Below, piece by piece: positions 33,591 through 42,718 of a stretch of DNA of 64,000 nt. Position 1 is the first letter of the stretch. Each line of letters begins with the position of its first letter. The position numbers and the translations under genes are program-made. The stretch comes from Egicoccus halophilus (GTDB lineage: Bacteria; Actinomycetota; Nitriliruptoria; Nitriliruptorales; Nitriliruptoraceae), in NCBI RefSeq assembly GCF_004300825.1, contig NZ_CP036250.1, positions 1,364,001 to 1,428,000 on the forward strand. The letters are read 5' to 3'. Under the pieces are notes generated by a model. The model was not told the origin of the DNA, ran no database searches, and saw nothing but the letters and a program-made list of their open reading frames with translations.

Positions 33591-34550
33591 TCAGCGTCCC
33601 GGGTCGAGCCACACCTTGCCGACCGTCCGCCGTTCACGCAGGTCGCGGTGCGCCTGCGCCGCGTCGGAGAGCGCGTAGGTCCCGCCGACGACCGGCCGCA
33701 GGTCACCGGCCGCGGTCAGGGAGAACAGTTCCCGCATCGGCTCGGCCAACAGCCGGTCGGGGTCACGCATCGCGTGTGCCAGCCAGAACCCGATCACGCC
33801 CTGCGACCGGCTCATCAGCGCGGCTGGCGCGACCGGGGTCGGCGGCCGACGCGACGCCATCCCGTAGAACACCAGCCGCCCGAAGGGCGCGAGCGCGGCC
33901 AGGCTCGCGTCGGTCGTCGGGCCGCCGACCATCTCCAGCACGACGTCCACCCGCCGGCCGCCGTTGGCGTCCCGCAGGGCGGACGCGAGGTCGTCGACGC
34001 CGGCGTCCACCGCCACGTCCGCCCCCAGCTCACGCGCCAGCTCGCGCTTCTCCTCGCTGGAGGCGACGGCCACGATCCGGCCGGCGCCCCACCGTCGTGC
34101 CAGCTGCACCGCCAGGGTTCCCACCCCGCCGGCGGCGGCGTGCACGACCACCGACTCGCCCGCCTGGAGCCGGGCCGAGGTCCGCAGCAGGTGCCAGGCG
34201 GTCGTGCCCTGAAGCACCAGCGCCAGTGCCTGTCCGTCGTCGACCTCGTCGGGGACCGCGAAGGTCAGGGCCTCAGCCGCGACGGCTCGCTCGGCGTAGC
34301 CGCCGCCGGCGAGCAGCGCGACGACCCGACGGCCGTCGGGCGTGGTGCCCACCGCCTCGGCGCCCGGGACCAGCGGCAGCGACGACGGTGCCAGATAGGA
34401 GTTCTCGGCCTGATGGGTGTCGGCGTAGTTGCAGCCGGCGGCCGACACCTCGAGCAGCACCTCGCCGTCGCCGGCGGTGGGTTCCGCCTCGTCGTCGACG
34501 AACTGCAGGACCTCGGGGCCTCCGAACTCGGTGATACGGATCGCGCGCAC
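33591..34550 (-). CDS. Zinc-independent quinone oxidoreductase (MDR family)
   Basis: This 319-residue medium-chain dehydrogenase/reductase resembles NADPH:quinone reductases. The N-terminal GroES-like part contains AAGCNYADTHQ and the Rossmann part has VHAAAGGVGTLAVQLARRWGA. No structural-zinc Cys cluster is present, as in the QOR class. The GTG at 34550 has GGAGGAACC directly upstream. It follows ybaK after 33 bases on the minus strand and is a distant paralogue of the gene at 35805. Confidence 0.88.
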   Translation of the reverse strand: MRAIRITEFGGPEVLQFVDDEAEPTAGDGEVLLEVSAAGCNYADTHQAENSYLAPSSLPLVPGAEAVGTTPDGRRVVALLAGGGYAERAVAAEALTFAVPDEVDDGQALALVLQGTTAWHLLRTSARLQAGESVVVHAAAGGVGTLAVQLARRWGAGRIVAVASSEEKRELARELGADVAVDAGVDDLASALRDANGGRRVDVVLEMVGGPTTDASLAALAPFGRLVFYGMASRRPPTPVAPAALMSRSQGVIGFWLAHAMRDPDRLLAEPMRELFSLTAAGDLRPVVGGTYALSDAAQAHRDLRERRTVGKVWLDPGR

Positions 34551-34583
34551 GGTTCCTCCGGTGCTCGTGGGTCGTTCGGGCGG

Positions 34584-35060
34584 TCAGCCGGCCCGGGTCA
34601 CGTCGACGACGGCGGCATCGACGGCCGCGACCAGGTCGGCGGGGGACAGCAGCAGCGACACGCCGTGCGCGCCACCCCCGACGGCGATGCGCTCGGCAGC
34701 GGCGGCCTCGGCGTCGACGACCACCGGCAGGGGTCGCACCGTCCCCAGCGGGGTGATCGTCCCGCGCTCGTAGCCGGTCGCCGCGCGGGCCTCGTCGGCG
34801 TCGGGCAACGACAGCCGGGAGACGCCGAGGTGGGCCCGCAGCTTGGGCCAGTCGAGCTGCCGTGAGCCGGGCACGACCACCAGCAGGTGCTCGCCCTCGG
34901 CACGCCGCACGACCAGCGTCTTGCACAGCCGGTCGACCGGCACGCCGAGGCGGTCGGCGGCCTCCTCGAGGCTGCCGGCCCGTTCGATGACCCGGACCTC
35001 GTGGTCGATGCCGAGTTCCTCGGCCGCCTCCACGGCCCGGGTGCGCGGTGGCGTGGTCAC
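34584..35060 (-). CDS. YbaK/EbsC-family aminoacyl-tRNA deacylase
   Basis: This 158-residue editing-domain protein has CKTLVVRR, the conserved Lys-containing motif of the YbaK/ProX group, and the late GGGAHGVSLLLSPADL motif. Members hydrolyse mischarged tRNA such as Cys-tRNA(Pro) or Ala-tRNA(Pro). The exact substrate is not readable. The GTG start overlaps the stop of the ion-channel gene, so translation is probably coupled. Confidence 0.87.
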   Translation of the reverse strand: MTTPPRTRAVEAAEELGIDHEVRVIERAGSLEEAADRLGVPVDRLCKTLVVRRAEGEHLLVVVPGSRQLDWPKLRAHLGVSRLSLPDADEARAATGYERGTITPLGTVRPLPVVVDAEAAAAERIAVGGGAHGVSLLLSPADLVAAVDAAVVDVTRAG

Positions 35061-35788
35061 GGGTCGTCTCCTTCCTCCTCGAGGGTGGCGCGCTCCTGGC
35101 GGGACTCGACGAAGAACGCGCCCAACGTTCCCGCCAGGGACGCGAACACGATGATCGCGTACACGGTCAGGACCAGGCTCAGCAGCCGGCCGGCCAACGT
35201 CACCGGCGTGTGCACGAGGTTCGAGGCGATCGCGAGGTTGGCCGACCAGTACAGCGCATCACCGAGCGAGGCGACGGCTCCGTCGCGGCCGCGCTCGAGC
35301 ACGTACAGCAGCTGCCCACCGCCCAGCGCCACGATCCCGGTCGTGACCGCGAGGAACTGCAGCCGGCCGGCCGCCAGCCCGCGCGCCGTCCCCACGGCGC
35401 GGTAGGACGAACCGACCACCCGGGCGGCCGGGAGCACCCGCACCACCCGCAGCGCCCGGGCGATGCGCAGCACCCGCAGGACCGGCAGCACCAGGAACAA
35501 CAGCGAGGGCCACCGACGGCGCAGGAACCGGCCGGGGTGCCCCGACACGGCCAGCTTCACCACGAACTCGACCACGAACACGATCCAGATCACGTTGCCG
35601 GCCGTGGCCAGTACCGGACGCTGCTCGCCGGGGGCCACCAGTTCGTAGGCGACCAGTGCGGCCCACACGACCGCGAGGACGGCCATGGGCACGTCCAGGC
35701 GGCGCTCGAGCACCGCGGCCAGCCGCTCCCGCGGCGAGAACTCGTCGTCCGGGTCCGGATCGAGGGTGGAAGCGGCGTCGTCGTTCAC
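35057..35788 (-). CDS. Voltage-sensor ion-channel-like protein with atypical filter
   Basis: This 243-residue protein has the S1-S4 sensor layout. S4 is arginine-rich (RVLRIARALRVVRVLPAARVV, Arg every third residue). A pore-helix region (ALYWSANLAIASNLV) and a final S6-like helix follow. Potassium channels carry T-V-G-Y-G at the filter, but the aligned stretch here is I-A-S-N-L-V before HTPVTLAGR, which is otherwise conserved. It may be a non-selective or anion-type channel, or non-conducting. The GTG at 35788 begins a minus-strand cluster with ybaK and the quinone oxidoreductase. Confidence 0.82.
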   Translation of the reverse strand: MNDDAASTLDPDPDDEFSPRERLAAVLERRLDVPMAVLAVVWAALVAYELVAPGEQRPVLATAGNVIWIVFVVEFVVKLAVSGHPGRFLRRRWPSLLFLVLPVLRVLRIARALRVVRVLPAARVVGSSYRAVGTARGLAAGRLQFLAVTTGIVALGGGQLLYVLERGRDGAVASLGDALYWSANLAIASNLVHTPVTLAGRLLSLVLTVYAIIVFASLAGTLGAFFVESRQERATLEEEGDDP

Positions 35789-35804
35789 ACCGGGCCAGCG
35801 ACGG

Positions 35805-36773
35805 TCACGGCTGCAGCAGCAGCTTGCCGGCGGTCTGCCCGGACTCGAGGTCCCGATGGGCCTGCGCCACCTCGTCGAGGGCGTGGCGTGCGTGCACGTG
35901 CACCTCGAGTTGCTCCTGCGAGACCAGCTCGAACAGGGCGTTGGCCCGCCACTCGAGCGCGTCCGACGTCGCGACGTAGTCGTGCAGCGACGGACGCGTG
36001 AGGTACAGCGACCCCTTGGCGTTGAGCACCTGCGGGTCGAGCGGTTCGACCTTGCCCGACGACGCGCCGTAGAGGACGAGCATGCCGCGCGGGTGCAGGG
36101 CGTCGAGCGAGGCGGCGAACGTGTCGCGCCCCACCGAGTCGTAGGCCACGTCGACGCCCTGACCGTCGGTGTGCTCCCGCACCGCGGCGACCAGGTCGAC
36201 GTCGCGATACCGGATCACCTCGTCGGCACCCAGCCGGCGGACCTCCGCCTCCTTGTCGTCGGTGGACGTGCAGGCCAGTACGCGTGCGCCGCGCCGCTTG
36301 GCCAGCTGCACCAACAGGCGACCGACCCCACCGGCCGCGGCGTACACCAGCGCCGTGTCGTCGCTGCCCAGCTTGTAGGTGGAACTGGTCAGGTAGTGGG
36401 CGGTGAGGCCCTGCAGCATCAGCGCGGCGGCCAGATCCGGCTCGACCCCCTCGGGGACCAGCACGGTGCGATCGGCGGCGACACTCGTCAGCTGCGCGTA
36501 CGAGCCGAGCTGGTCGGCCCAGGCCACCCGGTCGCCCTCACGTCGATGCTCGACGCCCTCGCCGACGGCGCGAACGACGCCGGCGCCCTCGAGCCCCAGG
36601 CCGCTGGGGAGCTCGAGCGGGTAGGCACCGCTGCGCTGGTAGGTGTCGACGAAGTTGACGCCCGCCGCGAGCACCTCGACGACGAGCTCGCCGGGGCCCG
36701 GACGCGGCTCGTCGGCATCCTCGACCCGCAGTACCTCGGGCCCACCGTTCTCGTGGAATCGCACGGCACGCAC
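35805..36773 (-). CDS. qor: NADPH:quinone reductase
   Basis: This 322-residue MDR enzyme closely follows the bacterial Qor pattern: [54 protein letters not shown] and [16 protein letters not shown]. The last of these is the NADPH-binding loop. It reduces quinones by single- or two-electron transfer. The GTG at 36773 has GGAG upstream. It lies 16 bases before the channel gene and may lead the operon. A 137-base gap separates it from the divergent mgsA. Confidence 0.92.
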   Translation of the reverse strand: MRAVRFHENGGPEVLRVEDADEPRPGPGELVVEVLAAGVNFVDTYQRSGAYPLELPSGLGLEGAGVVRAVGEGVEHRREGDRVAWADQLGSYAQLTSVAADRTVLVPEGVEPDLAAALMLQGLTAHYLTSSTYKLGSDDTALVYAAAGGVGRLLVQLAKRRGARVLACTSTDDKEAEVRRLGADEVIRYRDVDLVAAVREHTDGQGVDVAYDSVGRDTFAASLDALHPRGMLVLYGASSGKVEPLDPQVLNAKGSLYLTRPSLHDYVATSDALEWRANALFELVSQEQLEVHVHARHALDEVAQAHRDLESGQTAGKLLLQP

Positions 36774-36875
36774 GGCGCTCGGTCTCCTCGTCGGCTGCCG
36801 ACCACGCTAGTGGCGTGCAGCGACGCGTCCGCAGCCGCCGACCCCGTCCGGTGGTCGTCGTCGGCCGCCCGTGGC

Positions 36876-36881
36876 TAGGGT
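36876..36881 (+). promoter_or_regulatory. -10 box upstream of mgsA
   Basis: TAGGGT lies about 29 bases before the GTG, leaving a short leader that contains AGGAG. Confidence 0.45.
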
Positions 36882-36910
36882 GCCGCCGCCGAACGGGACA
36901 GGAGACGGCC

Positions 36911-37327
36911 GTGGCGAGTCCGCAACCGGGCGCCGCGCTGGCGTTGATCGCCCACGACGCCCGCAAGGACGAGCTGGTGGCGTTCTGTGAGCGTCGTCGC
37001 GACGAGCTGGCCTGCTTCCGGCTGCTGGCGACCGGCACGACCGGTGGGCGCATCGCCGAGGCGACCGGCCTGGAGGTCGAGCGGGTGCTCTCGGGGCCCG
37101 TCGGCGGCGACGTGCAGATCGGCGCGCGACTGGTCGACGGCGACGTGCTCGCCGTGTTGTTCCTGCGCGACCCGATGACCGCCCATCCCCACGAGCCCGA
37201 CATCCAGGCCCTGCTCAAGCTGTGCGACATCCACGCCGTACCGCTCGCCACCAATCTCGTGACCGCCGAACTGGTGCTCGACGCCCTCGTCGACCACGCC
37301 GGGACGGGGGAGGGCACGGACGCATGA
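36911..37327 (+). CDS. mgsA: Methylglyoxal synthase
   Basis: This 138-residue enzyme converts dihydroxyacetone phosphate to methylglyoxal and phosphate. The family motifs are present: [35 protein letters not shown] (catalytic Asp) and [32 protein letters not shown]. The GTG at 36911 is preceded by AGGAG at normal spacing. Its stop overlaps the next gene's ATG (ATGA), so the hydrolase downstream is co-translated. The pathway relieves phosphate starvation and supplies a toxic aldehyde that must be detoxified elsewhere. Confidence 0.95.
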   Translation: MASPQPGAALALIAHDARKDELVAFCERRRDELACFRLLATGTTGGRIAEATGLEVERVLSGPVGGDVQIGARLVDGDVLAVLFLRDPMTAHPHEPDIQALLKLCDIHAVPLATNLVTAELVLDALVDHAGTGEGTDA

Positions 37328-38262
37328 CGCTGCAGGCCACCTACGGGAGCTTCGCCGGGCCGCTCGAGGGCACCCCGGTGACGGTCGGGGACCACGACGG
37401 CACCCCGGTCGTCCTCGACGTGGTCGTCGACGGGCCGGCCGACGGGGAGCCGGTGCTGCTCGCCGCCGGCCTCGGCATGCAGCGCACCGGTTGGTCGCCG
37501 CGACTGCTCGACGGGCTGCACGCCGCCGGCTACCGCACCGTCACCGCCGACAACCGTGACGTCGGTCGCGCCACCGTGCTGCCCGGTGAGGTCGCCGACC
37601 TCCCGCGTGGTGCCGACGGCTGGCCGGTCGCGCCCTACGGGCTCGCCGACCTGGCCGCGGACCTGGTCACGGTGCTCGACCAGGTCGGGGTGGACGGTCG
37701 CTGCCACGTGGTCGGGATCTCCATGGGCGGCATGATCGCCCAGCACGTCGCCCTGGGCACGCCCCGACGGGTCGCCTCGTTGACGTCGCTGATGTCGATG
37801 ACCGGCGCGGCCGACACGGGGCAGACGCACGCGTCGGTCCGCTGGGTGCTCACCACGCCGGCGCCGGTCGCCGACCCGGATGCGTACGTCGAGCACGCCC
37901 TCGCCGTCGCTCGGGCCGTGGGCAGCCCCGGCCGGGTCGACGAGGACGCCGTGCGGGCCCGCGCGGCGGTCGAGTTCGCGCGCGGGGTGCACCCGCAGGG
38001 CACCGCCCGGCAACTGCTCGCCATCCGGGGCGACGGCGACCGTACGGCCCGGCTCGGCGCCGTCGCCGCACCGACGTTGGTCGTGCACGGTGACCGCGAC
38101 CCGTTGATCGACGTCTCCGGTGGTGCGGCGACCGCGGCCGCCATCGCCGGCTCCCGGCTCGAGGTGGTCGCCGGTCTGGGGCACGACCTGCCCGACGCGT
38201 TCGTCGACGCGCGGGTGCTGCCGTTGCTCGTCGACCACCTGCGTGCCGCGCCGATCGCCTGA
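37324..38262 (+). CDS. Alpha/beta hydrolase
   Basis: This 312-residue alpha/beta-fold hydrolase has the nucleophile elbow GISMGG (Ser), a strand-loop [12 protein letters not shown] near the oxyanion hole, the acid region [11 protein letters not shown] and a late catalytic His in GLGHDLP. It resembles esterases of the TesA/PldB-like class, but its substrate is unknown. The start overlaps mgsA by four bases. A link to methylglyoxal handling is only positional. Confidence 0.88.
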   Translation: MTLQATYGSFAGPLEGTPVTVGDHDGTPVVLDVVVDGPADGEPVLLAAGLGMQRTGWSPRLLDGLHAAGYRTVTADNRDVGRATVLPGEVADLPRGADGWPVAPYGLADLAADLVTVLDQVGVDGRCHVVGISMGGMIAQHVALGTPRRVASLTSLMSMTGAADTGQTHASVRWVLTTPAPVADPDAYVEHALAVARAVGSPGRVDEDAVRARAAVEFARGVHPQGTARQLLAIRGDGDRTARLGAVAAPTLVVHGDRDPLIDVSGGAATAAAIAGSRLEVVAGLGHDLPDAFVDARVLPLLVDHLRAAPIA

Positions 38263-38442
38263 CCGGCTCGTTGCACGACGCCGAACCGTGTCGCGTGTCC
38301 GGAAGGCCACGGCGGAGCCATCGGGCACCGGTTGGTCGCCGGGGCACGACCTGCCGTAGCCTCCCGGCCGGCGTCCTGCGGCCGCCGACGTGGTCCCGGC
38401 ACCGGCCCGCGCCCGTCCCGCCCTCCGGCGAAAGCACCCGGC

Positions 38443-39348
38443 GTGTCCAGCAACCCCAGCGAGTTCGGCGGTGTGGTCGACGTCCGCGAACGTCTGTCCG
38501 CGGTCGGGTACCTCCCCGACGCGTCGATCGAGACCGTCACCTACCTCGCCGAGCGGCTGCACAAGCCGGTGCTCGTCGAGGGGCCCGCCGGTGTCGGCAA
38601 GACCGAATTGGCCAAGGCCGTCGCCGCCGCCCGCGGGGCGGAGCTGATCCGCCTGCAGTGCTACGAGGGGCTCGACGAGGCCAAGGCGCTCTACGAGTGG
38701 AACTACAAGAAGCAGTTGCTCCGCATCACGCACGCCCGTGGCGGGGACACCGCCGGCGGCGAGAGCTGGGACGCGGTCGAGGACGACCTGTTCGGCGAGG
38801 ACTACCTGCTCGAGCGGCCACTGCTGCGGGCGCTGCGCCACCCCGGTGACGTGGTCCTGCTCATCGACGAGGTCGACAAGGTCGACTTCGAGTTCGAGGC
38901 GTTGCTGCTCGAGATCCTGTCCGACTTCCAGGTCACCATCCCGGAGCTCGGCACCGTGCGGGGCAGCCGGCACCCGTTCGTGGTGTTGACCTCGAACAAC
39001 ACCCGGGAGCTGTCCGAGGCCCTCAAGCGTCGCTGCCTGTACCTCCACCTCGACTATCCGTCGGTCGAGCGGGAGAAGCAGATCGTGCTCTCCCGGGTGC
39101 CCGAGGCGCCGGAGGCGCTCGCCGACCAGCTCGTGCGCATCGTGCGCTCCCTGCGCCAGCTCGAGTTGAAGAAGCCACCGTCGATCTCCGAGACGCTCGA
39201 CTGGGCACGCACCCTGCTCGAGCTCGGGTTCGACGCCGTCGACGAGGGCGTGGCGCGCAGCACCCTGAACGTGCTGCTGAAGTACCAGCAGGACGTCGAG
39301 AAGGCCGCGGCGCACCTCAAGCTGCCGCCGCGCCCCGAGATGAACTGA
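38443..39348 (+). CDS. MoxR-family AAA ATPase
   Basis: This 301-residue AAA+ ATPase has Walker A GPAGVGKTE, Walker B LLIDEVDKVD and the sensor LTSNNTREL. It is a MoxR chaperone of the APE2220/CGN type rather than a two-component helicase, and these usually act with VWA-domain proteins on protein assembly. A VWA gene of CoxE type lies convergently 1.6 kb away. A -10-like TAGCCT lies at 38357-38362. The GTG at 38443 is chosen as the first codon giving a normal N-terminus, since no strong ribosome site is visible. Confidence 0.9.
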   Translation: MSSNPSEFGGVVDVRERLSAVGYLPDASIETVTYLAERLHKPVLVEGPAGVGKTELAKAVAAARGAELIRLQCYEGLDEAKALYEWNYKKQLLRITHARGGDTAGGESWDAVEDDLFGEDYLLERPLLRALRHPGDVVLLIDEVDKVDFEFEALLLEILSDFQVTIPELGTVRGSRHPFVVLTSNNTRELSEALKRRCLYLHLDYPSVEREKQIVLSRVPEAPEALADQLVRIVRSLRQLELKKPPSISETLDWARTLLELGFDAVDEGVARSTLNVLLKYQQDVEKAAAHLKLPPRPEMN

Positions 39349-39361
39349 CGAGCGCCGTCCA

Positions 39362-40783
39362 GTGAGCGATCCCACGGTCCCCGAGGACCTCGACCCGGTG
39401 CGGGGGACCAGCGACGACCCGCTGTCCGCCGACCGGCGTGTGCTCGCCATCGGTGCCCTCGCGATGGTGCTGCTGATCGTCGTCGGCGTCGTCGCGGCCT
39501 CCGTGTTCACCCGTTCGGCCTGCGCGGACATCGCCGTCGACACCGTGCCGGCCGGCACCGCCGGCGACCTCGAGACGGTGCTCACGGACGGCCTCGGCGA
39601 CCTGTTCGACGACGAGCGTCAGGTCCTGCTCGACTTCCTGACCGGCATCCTGCCCGACCGCCTCGGGCCGGTGACCGGTGCCGTCGACGTGCTCGGGGCC
39701 GAGGGTCTGACCCCGGTCGGGACGGCCGGCGAGCGTCTGGTGGCGGCCACCGGCACGACCACCACCGTGATCGACGTCGCCGCCGTCGAGGCCGCCGGTG
39801 CGGTCGACGTCGGCAGCGGAACGGTCGTGGGGAGCGGCCCGAGCCTGTACGACCTCGCGCTGATCAACCCCGGCACCGGACAGACCGACGCGTTCCTGCC
39901 GCTCGACGCCCGCCTCGACGCCGGTGACTGCCTCGACACCGCCACGGTCGGTACGTCCTTCGCCTTCTTCCTCGACGCCGCGGACGGCCAGCTGCTGCTG
40001 TTCCGGGTCGAGGAGGACGGCGAGTTCCCCGAGCTCGAGCTGCGCGACGCCCACCAGGGACAGATCTGGGCGTCGCACCTCGACGTGCCGGAGATCCCGC
40101 CCGGCATCACCGGGGAGCGGCTCGACGCGCAGATCGGGGACGACCTGGTCGTCGTCGGGCGTCGGACCACCGTCGAGGACGAGACCCCGATCGTGAGCGC
40201 GTTCACGCGCGACACCGGTGCCGGCGTCTGGAGCCTCGAGCTTCCCGCGCTGCTCGACGCCGCCCCCGCGGGCGACACGCCGGTGTGGGTCGACGTGCTC
40301 GACGTCGACACGGACACGACGTTGCTGGGCCTCTCGCGCGAGGACCGGCAGGGCGAGGCGAGCCTGGTCGCGCTCGACAGTGCCGACGGATCGCTGCGCT
40401 GGGCGGACGACCTCGATGCCGCCGTGCCGGTGACCGCTTCGCTCGCCGGCGACACGGCCACCGTCGTGGTCGACACCGGCACGGACGTCGAGGTGCGCCT
40501 CGTCGACCTCGCCGAGGGCGCCACGCGCCAGCGGGCCTCACGCCCCGACCCCGCCGGTGAGGCGTTCGACGGACGGGTCGGCATCGTGCCCCTGGACGAC
40601 GCCACGCTCGTGGTCGCAGGAACCTCGAGCTTCGTCGTCGGGCCGGGGGAGCAGGGCGCGTCCGGCTACCGCCCCGAAGCGTCGCAGGCGCGCCTGGTCG
40701 ATGCCGTACGCGTCGGGAACGCCACCGTCGTGCTCGTCACCAGCGAGGACGGCGCCGTCGCCGTCGTCTACGGCGACGCCTGA
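39362..40783 (+). CDS. Membrane-anchored beta-propeller-like protein
   Basis: This 473-residue protein has one hydrophobic helix near residues 28-46 with a cytoplasmic N-terminus and a large extracytoplasmic part. The part resembles PQQ/WD40-type propeller blades (SLVALDSADGSLRWADDLDAAV, TVVVDTGTDVEVRLVDLAEG). No enzyme motif is visible, and the Cys residues near 51 and 191 could pair. It starts 13 bases after the MoxR gene and probably shares its transcript. Function unknown. Confidence 0.75.
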   Translation: MSDPTVPEDLDPVRGTSDDPLSADRRVLAIGALAMVLLIVVGVVAASVFTRSACADIAVDTVPAGTAGDLETVLTDGLGDLFDDERQVLLDFLTGILPDRLGPVTGAVDVLGAEGLTPVGTAGERLVAATGTTTTVIDVAAVEAAGAVDVGSGTVVGSGPSLYDLALINPGTGQTDAFLPLDARLDAGDCLDTATVGTSFAFFLDAADGQLLLFRVEEDGEFPELELRDAHQGQIWASHLDVPEIPPGITGERLDAQIGDDLVVVGRRTTVEDETPIVSAFTRDTGAGVWSLELPALLDAAPAGDTPVWVDVLDVDTDTTLLGLSREDRQGEASLVALDSADGSLRWADDLDAAVPVTASLAGDTATVVVDTGTDVEVRLVDLAEGATRQRASRPDPAGEAFDGRVGIVPLDDATLVVAGTSSFVVGPGEQGASGYRPEASQARLVDAVRVGNATVVLVTSEDGAVAVVYGDA

Positions 40784-40792
40784 GTGGATCGG

Positions 40793-40982
40793 TACCTCGC
40801 GATGCGCTCGTGATTCCTGCGTGCTCTCGCTACGCGATGCGCTCACTTCTTCGGGCGTGCTCTCGCTACGCGATGCGCTCGTGATTCCTGCGTGCTCTCG
40901 CTACGCGATGCGCTCGTGATTCCTGCGTGCTCTCGCTACGCGATGCGCTCGTGATTCCTGCGTGCTCTCGCTACGCGATGCG
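40793..40982. repeat. Tandem 35-bp repeat at the 3' end of the VWA gene
   Basis: The array has four exact copies of a 35-bp unit (40807-40841, 40878-40912, 40913-40947, 40948-40982), one diverged 36-bp copy (40842-40877) and a partial copy at the left end. The unit begins CTCGTGATTCCTGCG and ends in CGCTACGCGATGCG. On the minus strand each copy contains the codons E-R-I-A-stop, the last codons of the VWA gene. It is not CRISPR: there are no unique spacers. Confidence 0.9.
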
Positions 40983-42392
40983 CTCGACGAACGTCGCGAG
41001 CTGCTTGAGGTTGCGGACCTCGACCATGTCCTCGACGAAGCGGGCGTAGGACGACGAGATCGAGTCGCCGGTGTCCCAGAACTGGATCGGCTCCGGATTC
41101 AACCAGTACACGCGTCGGGCACGTCGGGCCAGGTCCTGCAGCACCCAGGCATTGGCCTGCCGATAGTTGTTGCGGGCGTCGCCGAGGATGAGCACGGTCG
41201 AACGCGGCGTCAGGTCGCGGGCGTAGCGGGTGTGGAACCGCTCGAGCGAGTGGCCGTAGTCGGAGTGGCCGTCGAGCCAGACGAGCTCCGCCTCGGCGAG
41301 CATCCGCTGCATCGCGTCGGTGGGGTCCCCTCGCTCGAACAGCCGTGTGACCTCGTCCAGCGTGTCGATGAAGGCGAACGAGCGCACCTTGCTGAACTGC
41401 TCCTGCAGCGCGTGCACGAGCAGCAGCGTGAACCGGGCGAACGAGGCCACCGACCCCGACACGTCACAGATGACGAACAGCTCCGGCTTGTGGGGACGGC
41501 GGGGGCGGAAGTGGGGATCGAACGGCACGCCACCGGTCGACAACGACTCGCGCACGGTGCGTCGTACGTCGAGGCGTCCGTCCTTGCCCTGTCGGCGCTT
41601 GACCGACACGCGCGAGGCCAGCTTGCGGGCCAGGGGCCGGATCTGTGCCCGCAGGGCCGCCTGGTCCTCGACCGACAGGTGGAAGAAGTCGAGTTCCTCG
41701 ACGGGCGGCCGGGTCATGCGGTCGGCGACCTGCTCCAGTCCCCGATCGGCCGCCGCGCGACGCCGGATCTCCGCCTCGACCTCCTGCCGGAATGCCCGCA
41801 GCCGCGCCTCGAACTCGTCGCGGTGCAGCCGCTCCTGCAGCGGAGTGAGCTGCTCGGCGTCGTCGACGGTTCGTCCCAGCATGTCGCGCAGCAGTTGCTG
41901 CAGGTCGACGGCGCGAAAGACCTTGTACTGGAAGTACGAGACCCCGCCGTCACGGCCCTCGACGCGGCCGAACTGGTCGACGGCGAGCCGGGCCATCTGC
42001 CGGATCGTCTCCTCGTCACCCTCCATCAGCCGGTCGAGCAGTTCGTCGAGGTAGGACTCGGGGTCGAGCTCGCCGTCGCCGTCGCCGGCGTCCTCGACGG
42101 CGCGGTCGCTGCCGTCACCGGCGGGACGGGCGGGGAAGTAGAGCGCGAACAGGTCGTCGAACGCGCGGCGATGGGTCACCGAGGTGACCGTCACCGCCGC
42201 CAACGCCTCGCGCAGCTGGGTGCGGTCGAGCAGGTCCAGGTGCGGGAGCGTGCGGACCGCGTCGATCGCCTCGGACTGGGTGGGTCCCACCCCGGCACGT
42301 CGCAATGCCTGCACGAAGTCGAGCACCCGCTGCAGCAACCCGTTGACCGGTGGCGGCCCCTCGGCCAGCACGTCGGCCACCCGCTCGTCCAC
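40971..42392 (-). CDS. VWA-domain protein, CoxE-like
   Basis: This 473-residue protein ends in a von Willebrand factor A domain with the MIDAS motif DVSGS (near residue 325) and the Thr/Asp positions expected downstream. The N-terminal half is helical and charged (FEARLRAFRQEVEAEIRRR). CoxE/MoxR pairs act as metal-cluster or protein-assembly chaperones, so it probably partners the MoxR ATPase at 38443 even though it lies on the other strand. The GTG at 42392 is preceded by GAGGAGG. The final codons lie inside the 35-bp tandem repeat. Confidence 0.88.
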   Translation of the reverse strand: MDERVADVLAEGPPPVNGLLQRVLDFVQALRRAGVGPTQSEAIDAVRTLPHLDLLDRTQLREALAAVTVTSVTHRRAFDDLFALYFPARPAGDGSDRAVEDAGDGDGELDPESYLDELLDRLMEGDEETIRQMARLAVDQFGRVEGRDGGVSYFQYKVFRAVDLQQLLRDMLGRTVDDAEQLTPLQERLHRDEFEARLRAFRQEVEAEIRRRAAADRGLEQVADRMTRPPVEELDFFHLSVEDQAALRAQIRPLARKLASRVSVKRRQGKDGRLDVRRTVRESLSTGGVPFDPHFRPRRPHKPELFVICDVSGSVASFARFTLLLVHALQEQFSKVRSFAFIDTLDEVTRLFERGDPTDAMQRMLAEAELVWLDGHSDYGHSLERFHTRYARDLTPRSTVLILGDARNNYRQANAWVLQDLARRARRVYWLNPEPIQFWDTGDSISSSYARFVEDMVEVRNLKQLATFVERIA

Positions 42393-42481
42393 GGCCGCCT
42401 CCTCGTCGTCGCCGCCAGCCTACGGTGAACCGGAGCAGGGACGGTGACGAACCCGACTCGGCTGCGGAACAGGAGCAGGCC

Positions 42482-42598
42482 GTGGACCTGATGGTGCTGG
42501 TGGCGGAGGTCGACGTGCCGGGCTGGCTGCGGGTGGTGCTCGCCGGTGTCGCCGTCGCGTCCATCGTCGGCATCACCGCCACCCTCGGCCGGGACTGA
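42482..42598 (+). CDS. Small single-pass membrane protein, 38 residues
   Basis: A GTG at 42482 is preceded by AGGAG at 6-base spacing. It opens a 38-residue frame with one hydrophobic helix, WLRVVLAGVAVASIVGITATL. It lies in the gap between the VWA gene and kynA. A -10-like TACGGT is at 42421-42426. Small membrane proteins of this size are easily missed. There is no homology evidence, so it is a candidate only. Confidence 0.4.
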   Translation: MDLMVLVAEVDVPGWLRVVLAGVAVASIVGITATLGRD

Positions 42599-42718
42599 AG
42601 CCGGCGGTGTCGGCAGCCGGTCGCCGCCCCGGCGCGCGCCACCGTCGGTGGCCGAGGCTGGAACCGGCGCGCGCGGCCGATAGCGTGCGCGGCAGGTCGC
42701 GGGTGCGGAGGTCGGCGG

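Noticed and set aside
35805-36773. Duplicate of the quinone oxidoreductase at 33591 as a recent tandem copy
   Set aside because: The two share the fold and short motifs only. Sequences are diverged and lengths differ, so this is old paralogy rather than a recent copy.
40793-40982. Possible CRISPR array
   Set aside because: Units are contiguous with no unique spacers, and no cas genes are nearby. It is a plain tandem repeat.
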